Source: Rhodococcus zopfii NBRC 100606 = JCM 9919 (lineage in GTDB: Bacteria; Actinomycetota; Actinomycetes; Mycobacteriales; Mycobacteriaceae). Taken from it: a DNA stretch of 64,000 bases. Numbering within the stretch: the first letter of the stretch is position 1; the number at the start of each line of letters is the position of its first letter. Location of the stretch: positions 1 through 64,000 of the forward strand of contig NZ_BCXI01000011.1 in assembly GCF_001895025.1 (NCBI RefSeq), written 5' to 3'. Below the pieces are notes generated by a model. The model was not told the DNA's origin. It worked only from the letters and a program-made list of their open reading frames with translations, and did no database searches. The position numbers and the translations under genes are program-made. Shown piece by piece: positions 15,992 through 23,621 of the stretch.

Positions 15992-17530
15992 ATGACCCTG
16001 GCAGTTGACCTGATCCGACGGGGCGCTGCGCTCCACGCGGATCGCATCGCCGTGCGTTACGGAGACGATCGACTGACCTTCCGGGAGGTGAACGAAGCGG
16101 CCAACCGGTTCGCCGCTGTATTCGCCGAGCTGGGAATCGTCAAAGGCACGCACCTGGCGATCCTGTCGGGCAACGGTCTGTGGACCGTCGCGGTGGACTT
16201 CGCCTGCATGAAAGCCGGAATCGTGCGCGTGCCGCTCAACGCGCGACTGTCCGTCACCGAACACAAGCGCATGATCGACGGTACGAGAGCGCAGTTCCTG
16301 CTCCACGACGCCGCGCTCACCGAACCGGCCGAACAGCTACGCGGCCTTGTCGACGGCCTGATCGTGATCGGACTCGGCGCATCGGCAGCCGGCGGCGGCA
16401 TCGACCTGCTCGACACCGCCGAGAATGCCTCCACGGACGAACCACACGTCGAGGTGGCGGCCGACGATCCGGTCCTGCTCCTGCATACCTCGGGCACTAC
16501 CGGCGTGCTGAAGGCAGCGACTCACACCCAAGCTTCGTGGGCGGGGATCACCCGCAACATTCTGTCGAACCTGATTTCTCCGGCGCCGGATTCGGTGATG
16601 CTGCATGCGGCCTCGATGATCCATGCCAGCGGAACATTCGTGCTGCCCTATTGGGTACGTGGGGGGACAACAGCAATTCTCGACAAGTTCGAGCCCGAGG
16701 GCTTTCTGCAGGCCATCGAGCGGTACCGCGCCACCGAAATCAACCTGGTGCCGACGATGATCGGGATGCTGTTCGCCAGCCCCGCACTCGACTCGGCGGA
16801 CGTCTCGTCGCTGCGGACTGTGATCTACGGGGCCAGCCCGATGCCCCGCCCTCTGATCCGCCAGGCCATGGACCGGTGGGGGTCGATCTTCGTGCAGTAC
16901 TACGGTCAGACCGAGATTCCCCTGGCATTGACGGTCCTGACCAAAGAAGACCATCAGGATCCGAGCCTGCTCGGTTCCTGCGGACAGCCGTGCGTCGATG
17001 CCGACATCCGCCTCATCGGCGACGACGGCACACCGGTCGAGCCCGGCCAGATCGGCGAGTTCCAGGCTCGGATGCCTTCACGGATGCTCGGCTACCACAA
17101 CGCTGCCGAGCTGAACGCCGAGATGATCACCGAGGACGGCTGGATCCGCACCCGCGATATGGCCTACGTCGACGAGCGCGGCTACTACCACCTGGTCGAT
17201 CGCAGCAGTGACATGATCGTCTCCGGTGGTTACAACGTCTATCCACGTGAGGTGGAGGACGCACTGTCCGAGCATCCGGCGGTCGCCGAATGCGCCGTCG
17301 TCGGCGCTCCGGATCCCTTGTGGGTCGAGGCAGTGACCGCATTCGTCGCCTTCCGGCCCGGCATGCACGCCACCGAGAAAGAGCTGCAGCAGACAGTGCG
17401 CGGGCGCCTGGCCGGATACAAGGTGCCTAAACGCATCCACGTCACCGACACCATTCCCAAGTCCGCGGTGGGCAAGATTTTGCGGCGTGCGCTGCGGGAA
17501 CCGCTGTGGAGCCGGGAGGTACAGGCATGA
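15992..17530 (+). CDS. Acyl-CoA synthetase / AMP-dependent ligase
   Basis: A 512-residue adenylate-forming enzyme converting a carboxylic acid to its CoA thioester through an acyl-AMP. The AMP-binding P-loop LLHTSGTTGVLKA lies at about residue 165, YYGQTEIP near 305, the hinge region DRSSDMIVSGGYNVYPREVE near 405-424, and the catalytic Lys in SAVGKILRR near the end. The ATG at 15992 sits six bases after GGAGG; the ATG at 15986 would abut it. It forms an operon with the crotonase (ATGA overlap) under the divergent TetR. The acid substrate is unknown. Confidence 0.9.
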   Translation: MTLAVDLIRRGAALHADRIAVRYGDDRLTFREVNEAANRFAAVFAELGIVKGTHLAILSGNGLWTVAVDFACMKAGIVRVPLNARLSVTEHKRMIDGTRAQFLLHDAALTEPAEQLRGLVDGLIVIGLGASAAGGGIDLLDTAENASTDEPHVEVAADDPVLLLHTSGTTGVLKAATHTQASWAGITRNILSNLISPAPDSVMLHAASMIHASGTFVLPYWVRGGTTAILDKFEPEGFLQAIERYRATEINLVPTMIGMLFASPALDSADVSSLRTVIYGASPMPRPLIRQAMDRWGSIFVQYYGQTEIPLALTVLTKEDHQDPSLLGSCGQPCVDADIRLIGDDGTPVEPGQIGEFQARMPSRMLGYHNAAELNAEMITEDGWIRTRDMAYVDERGYYHLVDRSSDMIVSGGYNVYPREVEDALSEHPAVAECAVVGAPDPLWVEAVTAFVAFRPGMHATEKELQQTVRGRLAGYKVPKRIHVTDTIPKSAVGKILRRALREPLWSREVQA

Positions 17531-18303
17531 CGATGCAGTACGGGTCAATTCAGGTCGAGACACGGGATCGCGTGACGACCGTGATCATGACTCGTCCCGA
17601 ACGCCGCAACTCTGTCGACGGTCCGATGGCCGCGGAGCTCGCCCACGCCTTCAAAGCGTTCGACATCGATCCCGAGGCCGATGTCGCCGTGTTCTACGGC
17701 GAAGGCGGCACTTTCTGCGCAGGGGCAAACCTCAAAGCCGTGGGTACCGACGAAAGCAATGTTCTCAGCGAGGACGGCGACGGACCGATGGGGCCGACGC
17801 GACTGACCTTGTCCAAGCCCGTCATCGCCGCTGTGGAAGGCTACGCGGTCGCCGGCGGCCTGGAGATGGCCATCTGGTGCGATCTACGGGTCGCCGCATC
17901 CGATGCCGTGTTCGGGGTGTTCTGCCGGCGCTGGGGAGTGCCGCTCATCGACGGCGGCACCGTCCGGTTGCCGCGGTTGATCGGCGCCAGCCGAGCCCTG
18001 GACATGATTCTGACCGGCCGACCGGTCGGCGCAGCAGAAGCACTCGAGTTCGGCCTGGCCAACCGCGTCGTCGAACCGGGAACGACCCGCGAAACCGCCG
18101 AAAATCTGGCTCGGCAGATCGCTCAGTTCCCCCAAACGTGCATGCGCAACGACCGCCGATCGGTCTACGAACAGTCCGGCCGCTCCGAATCCGAGGCCAT
18201 GGCAGCCGAGTACGCCATCGGCATGGAGTCCTACACCAGCGACGCCGTCGGCGGTGCTGCGCGCTTCGCCTCCGGCGAGGGCCGCCACGGCGCTTTTTCC
18301 TGA
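17527..18303 (+). CDS. Enoyl-CoA hydratase/isomerase (crotonase family)
   Basis: A 258-residue crotonase. The oxyanion-hole loops are TFCAGANLKA (about 64-73) and EGYAVAGGLEMAIWCDLRVA (about 106-125). The ATG at 17527 overlaps the ligase stop (ATGA). It probably acts on the CoA ester made by the upstream ligase. The operon may have belonged with the broken P450/SDR genes on the other side of tetR, but that link is only positional. Confidence 0.9.
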   Translation: MTMQYGSIQVETRDRVTTVIMTRPERRNSVDGPMAAELAHAFKAFDIDPEADVAVFYGEGGTFCAGANLKAVGTDESNVLSEDGDGPMGPTRLTLSKPVIAAVEGYAVAGGLEMAIWCDLRVAASDAVFGVFCRRWGVPLIDGGTVRLPRLIGASRALDMILTGRPVGAAEALEFGLANRVVEPGTTRETAENLARQIAQFPQTCMRNDRRSVYEQSGRSESEAMAAEYAIGMESYTSDAVGGAARFASGEGRHGAFS

Positions 18304-18488
18304 CCCGACCGTCCCCTCGGGGCCGACATCGGTTGTTGAGATGCGGCGGAGACCGGCAAACCGATCCCCAGAGATCGACGACGATCCCTTCGAGTCGAAT
18401 CCGCCGTCAACATTGGTTTCGGTGCAGTACCCGCGCTCTCCCGGCGCGGGACCGCCGCGCTGTCGGGCAGGCATGTCAAGATCACGCC

Positions 18489-19052
18489 GTGAACGCACAG
18501 ACGAGCCCGATCCTGGAGTCGACGGTGGTGCTGGCGATGGACTACGGGCAGTTCTGCCTCGACGGCGGGCTCGGGGACATCGACAACGAGATGGATCTGC
18601 TCGAACAGGCCCAGGCGGAGCAGCCCAGCGCCGGCGACGGCAGCATGCTCGTGGTGCTGTGTCCGCACCAGAACAACTTCGAGATGAGCATTGACGTGCA
18701 GGTCTTCGCCTGTCGCCCCGCAGCCGACCGATCCGAATGGCAACAGGTCAGCGAAGGCCACCTCGAGATCGACGCGCCCGGGATCCTGAGTTTGTCGTCA
18801 CCGACCACCGAACCGGTCACTGTCGCGGTGCCGCCGGGACAGTACGTGGTCGAGGTCTCGGGCCGCGGTTTCGTCAACTACGGCTGGCCCGGCTCGACCA
18901 CCCCGGGGGATGTGTGGCGCCTGCGGTTGTGGCCCGGTGGCGACAGTGCACTCGAACCCGCGCAACTGTGGAACATGCCCGGATACGGCACACCGGAGAA
19001 CACCGCGACCTCGACGGAAGTACCCGACGGCTCGGGTACGGACCTGTCGTGA
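18489..19052 (+). CDS. Hypothetical protein
   Basis: A 187-residue soluble protein from a GTG start. I do not recognise a family. It is acidic and rich in beta-forming stretches (SMLVVLCPHQNNFEMSIDVQVF; VTVAVPPGQYVVEVSGRGF), reminiscent of immunity-type or phage-associated small proteins, with no signal peptide or membrane segment. It overlaps by four bases (GTGA) with a small membrane protein, so the two are co-translated and probably act together. Codon use is normal for this genome. Confidence 0.7.
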   Translation: MNAQTSPILESTVVLAMDYGQFCLDGGLGDIDNEMDLLEQAQAEQPSAGDGSMLVVLCPHQNNFEMSIDVQVFACRPAADRSEWQQVSEGHLEIDAPGILSLSSPTTEPVTVAVPPGQYVVEVSGRGFVNYGWPGSTTPGDVWRLRLWPGGDSALEPAQLWNMPGYGTPENTATSTEVPDGSGTDLS

Positions 19053-19336
19053 ACCCGCGGTCGAGGTCTGCGACGGTGACAGTGCTGGTGTTCACCGGTT
19101 TCGGATTTCTGTGCGGGATCGCTGGCGCTGCCGTGCTGTGGTGGTACGCCTCCCGCCCGTTCGACTTCTACACCGCCGGCTACCAACCGCTCGACTTTGC
19201 TTCGGCCCGCATCGATACTCCCTCCGCCTACGGCTACATGGCTGCTCTGGTTCTCGGTGGGGGCGCGTTGGGAGCACTGGTCGGTGCGCTCGTTCACCGC
19301 GCCGGGTGGCTTCTTACTCGGGCCGCATCCCGGTAG
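19049..19336 (+). CDS. Small membrane protein
   Basis: A 95-residue protein with two transmembrane segments: residues about 9-31 (VTVLVFTGFGFLCGIAGAAV) and about 62-84 (YMAALVLGGGALGALVGALV), joined by a loop of about 30 residues. GTG start overlaps the stop of the preceding gene. No family recognised. It may be the membrane partner of the 187-residue protein. Confidence 0.7.
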   Translation: MNPRSRSATVTVLVFTGFGFLCGIAGAAVLWWYASRPFDFYTAGYQPLDFASARIDTPSAYGYMAALVLGGGALGALVGALVHRAGWLLTRAASR

Positions 19337-19405
19337 TGGATGTGGAAGACCACCTGTCCTCGTTCGGACACGGCCAGGCTTTCGGGACCACCTGCCTCTT
19401 GCACG

Positions 19406-19782
19406 GTGCGTCACTGTGGGCCGACCGCGGGTGCCGACACGGTCGATATCACCGTGGCGGGAACCTCGGAGTCGGTACATCTGCCCGCCGCTGCACTGGA
19501 CGTGATCCGGGCGGTACTGGCGAACATGGCGGCAGGCCAAGGCGTGATCGTGGTCCCCGCGCATGCGGAGCTGACCACCAGCAGGCCGCTGGGCTGCTGA
19601 GTGTCACGCGCCCGCACGTGATCGAACTCCTCGATGCAGGTCTCATCCGGTACCGGCTGGTGGGCCGGCACCGCCGGATCCTGGCGGCGTCGCTGTTCGA
19701 ATACCGTCGCACGCAGCAGGGCGGAGCCCGCGGCGCCGACGACGACCTCGCCGCCTTGTCCGAGGATTTCGGGGTGTACTGA
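19406..19782 (+). pseudogene. Frameshifted excisionase-type HTH antitoxin
   Basis: The first part (VDITVAGTSESVHLPAAALD, then GVIVVPAHAELTT) and the second part (QAAGLLSVTRPHVIELLDAG, RYRLVGRHRRI, EDFGVY) together match one helix-turn-helix antitoxin, but they lie in different frames. Restoring a single C after 19579 would join ACC-ACC to CAG-CAG and give one reading frame of the usual length. The gene starts at about 19406 (GTG) and ends at 19782, directly before a truncated PIN toxin. The pair is a dead toxin-antitoxin locus. Confidence 0.75.
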
Positions 19783-19783
19783 C

Positions 19784-19912
19784 GTGACCTTCACCGTGCT
19801 CCACGACGCGAATGTGCTGTACCCGGACGTGCTTCGGGACGTACTGATCCGCCTGGTCCACGCCGGGTTGGTGCATGCCCGATGGAGGAGGAGCCCTGAG
19901 AGGCCGCGATGA
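19784..19912 (+). pseudogene. Truncated PIN-domain toxin
   Basis: Only 42 codons remain of a PIN-domain ribonuclease. The first catalytic Asp region is recognisable (VLHDANVLYPDVLRDVLIRL, AGLVHARW), then the frame hits a stop. The missing 100 or more residues hold the other acidic residues, so it cannot be active. It follows the frameshifted antitoxin with one base between, the order normal for this TA family. Confidence 0.75.
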
Positions 19913-20357
19913 ACGCAGGGGGATGGTTCACCGCGGCCATGGTTGGTGTCGGACACAACGGGCAGGGCGTTACACAGGTCGCTGTCGGCCGGTAGACACA
20001 TCGCCGGCCTCAGCCGCAGGCAGAATGCGCCGGATCACTTCCGGACCGACGTCGCTACGACAATCGCGTACGGCTCGACATACCCGAGCGCGGCGCCTAC
20101 GACCCGCAGGTCACCGCCGGTTGACCCTCGCCCGAACTCGAACGATGGCTGACCCTGGCCGTGGCCCGCTACCACGGCACCGCCGACACGGGACTTGGGC
20201 AGTCCCCGGCCGGCCGGTGGGGAGCAGGAAGTTTCCCTCGTCGGGGCGCCGGCGCTCGCGGCGAACCAGCCGGCGGGGCATCGAGCACCAGCGAGAGCGC
20301 GGACGAACTTCCGGCTGCGCAACCGGGCGGGTGTTGGTCACGCACGGCGGTCACCTC
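19913..20357. other. Decayed mobile-element DNA between the dead toxin and the flavohaemoglobin
   Basis: No intact gene is visible in this stretch. It holds the Mu-type transposase relic listed separately, and the frames around it are broken and switch often. The element ends could not be found. Confidence 0.5.
20071..20240 (+). pseudogene. Mu/TniA-type transposase relic
   Basis: One frame reads RLDIPERGAYDPQVTAG, an internal TGA stop (20122-20124), then PSPELERWLTLAVARYHG and LGQSPAGRW. This resembles the end of the DDE catalytic domain of Mu-type (TniA-like) transposases, where LERWL and YHGxxHxxLG-type motifs occur. Frames before and after are lost. It marks past insertion at the broken toxin gene. 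Identification is from motif memory only. Confidence 0.55.
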
Positions 20358-21752
20358 TCACCGTGGACGCCGTCGACTGTGCCGCGGCCCGTCGGCTCGA
20401 TGTGAGGGTTGAACGGCCCATCTGATCTGTTCTCGTATGAGTTTCGGCGGTGGTGGGGGGTCTTCCAGGCCGAACCACGATCCCGGCGCGAATGCCTCGT
20501 AGTGGATGGTCTGGGGTGCGACACCGGTGGCGACGAGGTCGGATCGGATCGCACGCATGAATGGGATCGGTCCGCACACGTACGTCTGGGCGTTCGTGGG
20601 AAGCGGCAGCCCGGACAGCGGGGTCCGGCCGTCGCTGCGGATCTCGTCGTACTCGGTGTAGCGGACGTGCAGGCGCGCATTCGGGAGGGCGCCGACGAGA
20701 GAGCTGATCTCCGTGCGGTGGGGTTGCTCGTAGGGGGTCCGATCGATGTGGACCACGTCGATGCTGCGTGGATCGCGCCGGTCCAGCAGGTGACGCAGTG
20801 CCGCGATGGTCATGGTCACTCCCACCCCGGCGGAGACGAGCAGCAGCGGCTCGTCGCCGCCGTCGACCACCAGGACCCCGAACGGGGGGGAGACGACGAG
20901 GCGGTGGCCGGGGCGTACGCCGTCGCACAGCACGGGGGAGACGAACCCGCCGGGAATGCGTTTGACGGTGATCGCCCACTCGCCGCGGGTGCGGCCGGGG
21001 AAGACGGTGTACTGACGGATCTGCTCTCCTCCCTCGGGGAGCGGCACGCGCACGGAGATGTACTGCCCCGGAAGGAAGGCGGGCAGGGGAGAGCCGTCCT
21101 CCGAACGGAGGTACAGGGTCGCGGCGTGTGCACCGTCGTACTCGTGTTCGCTGACGATGGTCGTGCGCCAGACGTCGCCCGAAGTGACGCCGGCCCGCTG
21201 GTACAGCGCGGTCTCCTGCTCGACGAGCGAGTTGGCCATCAAGGTGTAGACCTCGTGCCAGGCCGCCGCCACCTCCGGCGTGACCGCTTCGCCGAGAACC
21301 TCGCCGATGGCGGCGAACAGGTGGGTTCGCACGATCTCGTAATGGGCGGCGCGAACTCCCAGCGAGGCGTGCTTGGCGGCGATGCGTGCCATGACTGCGT
21401 CGATGTCGACGGGATCGTCGGAGACGAGCAGGGAGGCGAAGGACGCCACCGATCCGGCGAGTGCTCGCTGCTGGTCGCCGTTGGCCTGGTTGGTCCGGTT
21501 GAAGGTGTCGATCAGCGACGGGACCGCGCGGAACAGTCGTTCGTAGAAGACCTGTGAGATGGTGCCGATGTGGGCGCCGACCACCGGCAACGTTGCCTCG
21601 ACCACCGATCTCGACGTGCTCGGAAGAATGTCGACTCCTCTGCTCGGGGTGGCGGTGCCCGGGCGTGAGGGCGGAATGAAGCGACCGGCCCCGACCCGGT
21701 TGCCGATCATGATACGTGTGGGGCTCGTGGGATCTGTTCTGTTACTGCTCAC
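20358..21752 (-). CDS. hmp: Flavohaemoglobin (nitric oxide dioxygenase)-like
   Basis: A haem-globin domain (residues about 50-190; FYERLF with the B10 Tyr, KHASLGV with the proximal His) is joined to a ferredoxin-reductase-type FAD/NAD(P)H module (QYISVRVPL, RQYTVF, YVCGPIPFM). Hmp proteins convert NO to nitrate. The start is uncertain: GTG 21752 or ATG 21710, neither with a good ribosome-binding site. The core ends at about IHYEAFAPGSWFG, but the frame runs on about 40 residues (five Pro, then Arg-rich) into the transposase-relic side, so the native stop was probably lost. Confidence 0.85.
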   Translation of the reverse strand: MSSNRTDPTSPTRIMIGNRVGAGRFIPPSRPGTATPSRGVDILPSTSRSVVEATLPVVGAHIGTISQVFYERLFRAVPSLIDTFNRTNQANGDQQRALAGSVASFASLLVSDDPVDIDAVMARIAAKHASLGVRAAHYEIVRTHLFAAIGEVLGEAVTPEVAAAWHEVYTLMANSLVEQETALYQRAGVTSGDVWRTTIVSEHEYDGAHAATLYLRSEDGSPLPAFLPGQYISVRVPLPEGGEQIRQYTVFPGRTRGEWAITVKRIPGGFVSPVLCDGVRPGHRLVVSPPFGVLVVDGGDEPLLLVSAGVGVTMTIAALRHLLDRRDPRSIDVVHIDRTPYEQPHRTEISSLVGALPNARLHVRYTEYDEIRSDGRTPLSGLPLPTNAQTYVCGPIPFMRAIRSDLVATGVAPQTIHYEAFAPGSWFGLEDPPPPPKLIREQIRWAVQPSHRADGPRHSRRRPR

Positions 21753-21766
21753 GACCGGTTCGCGAG

Positions 21767-22030
21767 ATGGCAGTGCGGGTGCAGGAGGGACTGCAGGTCA
21801 GTGCTGCCGATTCTGCGGTGTGGCCAGCCAGCAGTACGATCTTGGTTCCATCAGTGTGCAGGCTGCCGAAGCAGGTCGCCTTGCAGGTCGTCGTCGACAA
21901 GACGAACGATCTCTTCGGCGCCGAGTTGTTCACCGAGTCACAGCTCCCGGAGTCTGTGCAGGAACTTGCGCAGAGGTTGCTCGACTACCGGGACTTGGTC
22001 AACGAGACCATGATGAACTCGAAGAAGTAG
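21767..22030 (+). CDS. Possible small hypothetical protein
   Basis: An 87-residue frame whose second half (VVDKTNDLFGAELFTESQLPE, then LAQRLLDYRDLVNETMMNSKK) looks protein-like and has lower Arg and Gly than random frames here. The first half is unconvincing. No family recognised. It lies among relics and may itself be a fragment. Confidence 0.25.
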   Translation: MAVRVQEGLQVSAADSAVWPASSTILVPSVCRLPKQVALQVVVDKTNDLFGAELFTESQLPESVQELAQRLLDYRDLVNETMMNSKK

Positions 22031-22125
22031 GTCATGGAATCGCAGGACTTCCAAGCTGCGGTCACCGAGGCGGTCGTCGACAACCGGCCGGAACGATCAC
22101 ATCCGCCGAGTGGCTGATTCGACGA

Positions 22126-22330
22126 CTACTTGCCGATGTCCTCGATCGGCTCGGAGACTTCCTTCCCGTACGGGGCGTTGAGACCGAGGCTTCGGACGCT
22201 CACCTGCTTGCCGTCGACGGTGAGCGAGCCGGGTCAGCGGGGGAACTTCCGCAGGTTGTCCGAGTACCACCCGCGTCCGCCCGCGGATACGAAACCGCCC
22301 TTGCGGGCGTCGTCCAATTGCGTGAGGCGT
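22126..22330 (-). pseudogene. Unidentified gene fragment with internal stop
   Basis: On the minus strand a stretch with strong G/C third-position bias reads RKGGFVSAGGRGWYSDNLRK, an in-frame TGA (22234-22232), then GSLTVDGKQVSVRSLGLNAP and ends EDIGK before a TAG at 22126-22128. The bias continues across the TGA, suggesting a nonsense mutation in a former gene. I cannot name the family. The upstream part is cut at the TnpB fragment. Confidence 0.4.
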
Positions 22331-22365
22331 TCGCCTCGCCGACGTTTGGGTGAGTTCTCCCCCCC

Positions 22366-22730
22366 CAGCTCGACTACCAGACCATCTGGTACGGGTCCGT
22401 GCGTGTGTGGGCTGACCGGTGGTACCCAAGTTCGAAGACGTGTTCCGGCTGCGGTTCCGCGAAAGCCAAACCGACCCTGGCAGAACGCCTCTACGTCTGC
22501 GACAACAACGACTGCGGGTTGCAGATCGATCGTGATCTCAACGCCGCGGTCAATCTCGCGCGTTTGGCGCGGGCGGAGCAGAGTGCCTGCTTCGATGTGG
22601 TGGAGCCGACCGTAAGACGACCGCTCCGGCGGCGCTGGTGGCTGCGAAACCTGAAGGAAGCGCCTCGCCGCAAGGCGAGGCTGCCCGACGGAACAGAGCA
22701 CGCTCACGTTTGCTCACCAGAAGGCAACGG
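22366..22730 (+). pseudogene. tnpB: TnpB C-terminal fragment (IS200/IS605 family)
   Basis: The frame reads DYQTIWYGSVRVWADRWYPS, then SKTCSGCGSAKAKPTLAERL, CDNNDCGLQIDRDLNAAVNLARLA. This is the end of the RuvC-like nuclease domain with the CxxC...CxxC zinc finger and the terminal D-R-D-x-N-A motif of TnpB/OrfB. The N-terminal three quarters of the protein are absent. The normal C-terminal tail (LKEAPRRKARLPDGTEHAHV) follows. No TnpB stop is seen before the converging thiD gene stop at 22731-22733, which marks the element edge. Confidence 0.85.
22662..22681 (+). ncRNA. Right-end hairpin, possible remnant of the TnpB guide RNA
   Basis: GCCTCGCC (22662-22669), a GCAA tetraloop, then GGCGAGGC (22674-22681) form a perfect 8-bp stem inside the 3' part of the TnpB fragment. 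In IS200/IS605 elements this end carries the transposase-recognised hairpin and the omega/reRNA scaffold. Whether it is still transcribed is unknown. Confidence 0.4.
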
Positions 22731-23522
22731 TTACGCGCCCTGCCACACCGTGTCGAACGGGGTGTTCGCCGACACCCGGCCCTTGATGCCGCGGGTAACG
22801 AGGTCCTTCGCGATCCGGACGGCCCGGGCGACGTCGGTGCCCTTCGCGAGTTCGGCGGTGATCGCCGCGGCCAGCGTGCAACCGGCGCCGGAGACGCGCT
22901 CGCTGCCGACCTTCGGTGCGGACAGCAGTGTCATCTCGTTGCCGTCGAAGAAAACGTCGACTGCATCCTCGCCGGGCAGCTCCACGCCACCCTTCGCCAC
23001 GACGTACTGCGGGCCGAGATCGTGGATGCGCTTGGCGGCCTCGGCCAGGTCGTCCACGGACTCGATGGCGTCCATGCCCGACAGCGTTTTCGCTTCGAAC
23101 AGGTTCGGGGTCACGACCGTCGCGTGCGGCAGCACCTGGGTGCGCAGCGCGTTGTCCGTGTCCAGCGCGGCGCCCGGCTCCTGGCCCTTGCAGATCAGGA
23201 CCGGATCGAGCACCACATGCCGCCAGGACTGCCGGCCCAGAGCCTCGGCGACCACATCGATCGTCGCGGGCGTGCCGAGCATTCCGATCTTCACGACAGC
23301 GAGGTCGTGCGCCGCGGTGGCTGCCTGGATCTGGTCGGCAATCACCTCGGCCGGCACCGGGAAGAACCGGTGCCCCCAATTGTTCTCCGGATCGAACGAG
23401 ACGATGCAGGTCGTGGTACCCACGCCGTACACACCCAGCTGCTGGAACGTCTTCAGGTCGACCTGCAGGCCGGCGCCCCCGGTCGCTTCCGAACCGGCGA
23501 TGACGAAGGCGAGGTCGACCAC
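22731..23522 (-). CDS. thiD: Hydroxymethylpyrimidine/phosphomethylpyrimidine kinase or pyridoxal-kinase-like
   Basis: A 263-residue ribokinase-fold kinase (PfkB/ThiD group). The N-terminus VIAGSEATGGAGLQVDLKTF, the anion-hole motif SGAGCTLAAAI near residue 210 and the metal/ATP region VLDPVLICKG fit ThiD, which phosphorylates HMP in thiamine synthesis. Some members with this PENNWGHRFF-type lid are pyridoxal kinases, so the substrate is open. A GTG at 23522 with GGAG upstream is chosen; other in-frame starts lie further up. The stop TAA abuts the TnpB relic. Confidence 0.83.
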   Translation of the reverse strand: MVDLAFVIAGSEATGGAGLQVDLKTFQQLGVYGVGTTTCIVSFDPENNWGHRFFPVPAEVIADQIQAATAAHDLAVVKIGMLGTPATIDVVAEALGRQSWRHVVLDPVLICKGQEPGAALDTDNALRTQVLPHATVVTPNLFEAKTLSGMDAIESVDDLAEAAKRIHDLGPQYVVAKGGVELPGEDAVDVFFDGNEMTLLSAPKVGSERVSGAGCTLAAAITAELAKGTDVARAVRIAKDLVTRGIKGRVSANTPFDTVWQGA

Positions 23523-23621
23523 AGCAGTGTTCTCCGTTCGAGGTGGGGTCGTGGACGGCGGCCACGATCGCTCGGCAAACAGGTTAACAACCGGGCGGAA
23601 GCCGCCATTAGGGTGACGCCT

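Noticed and set aside
22399-23616. A 405-codon plus-strand frame continuing from TnpB through thiD
   Set aside because: Only the first 110 codons are TnpB. The rest is antisense to thiD and lacks protein-like composition.
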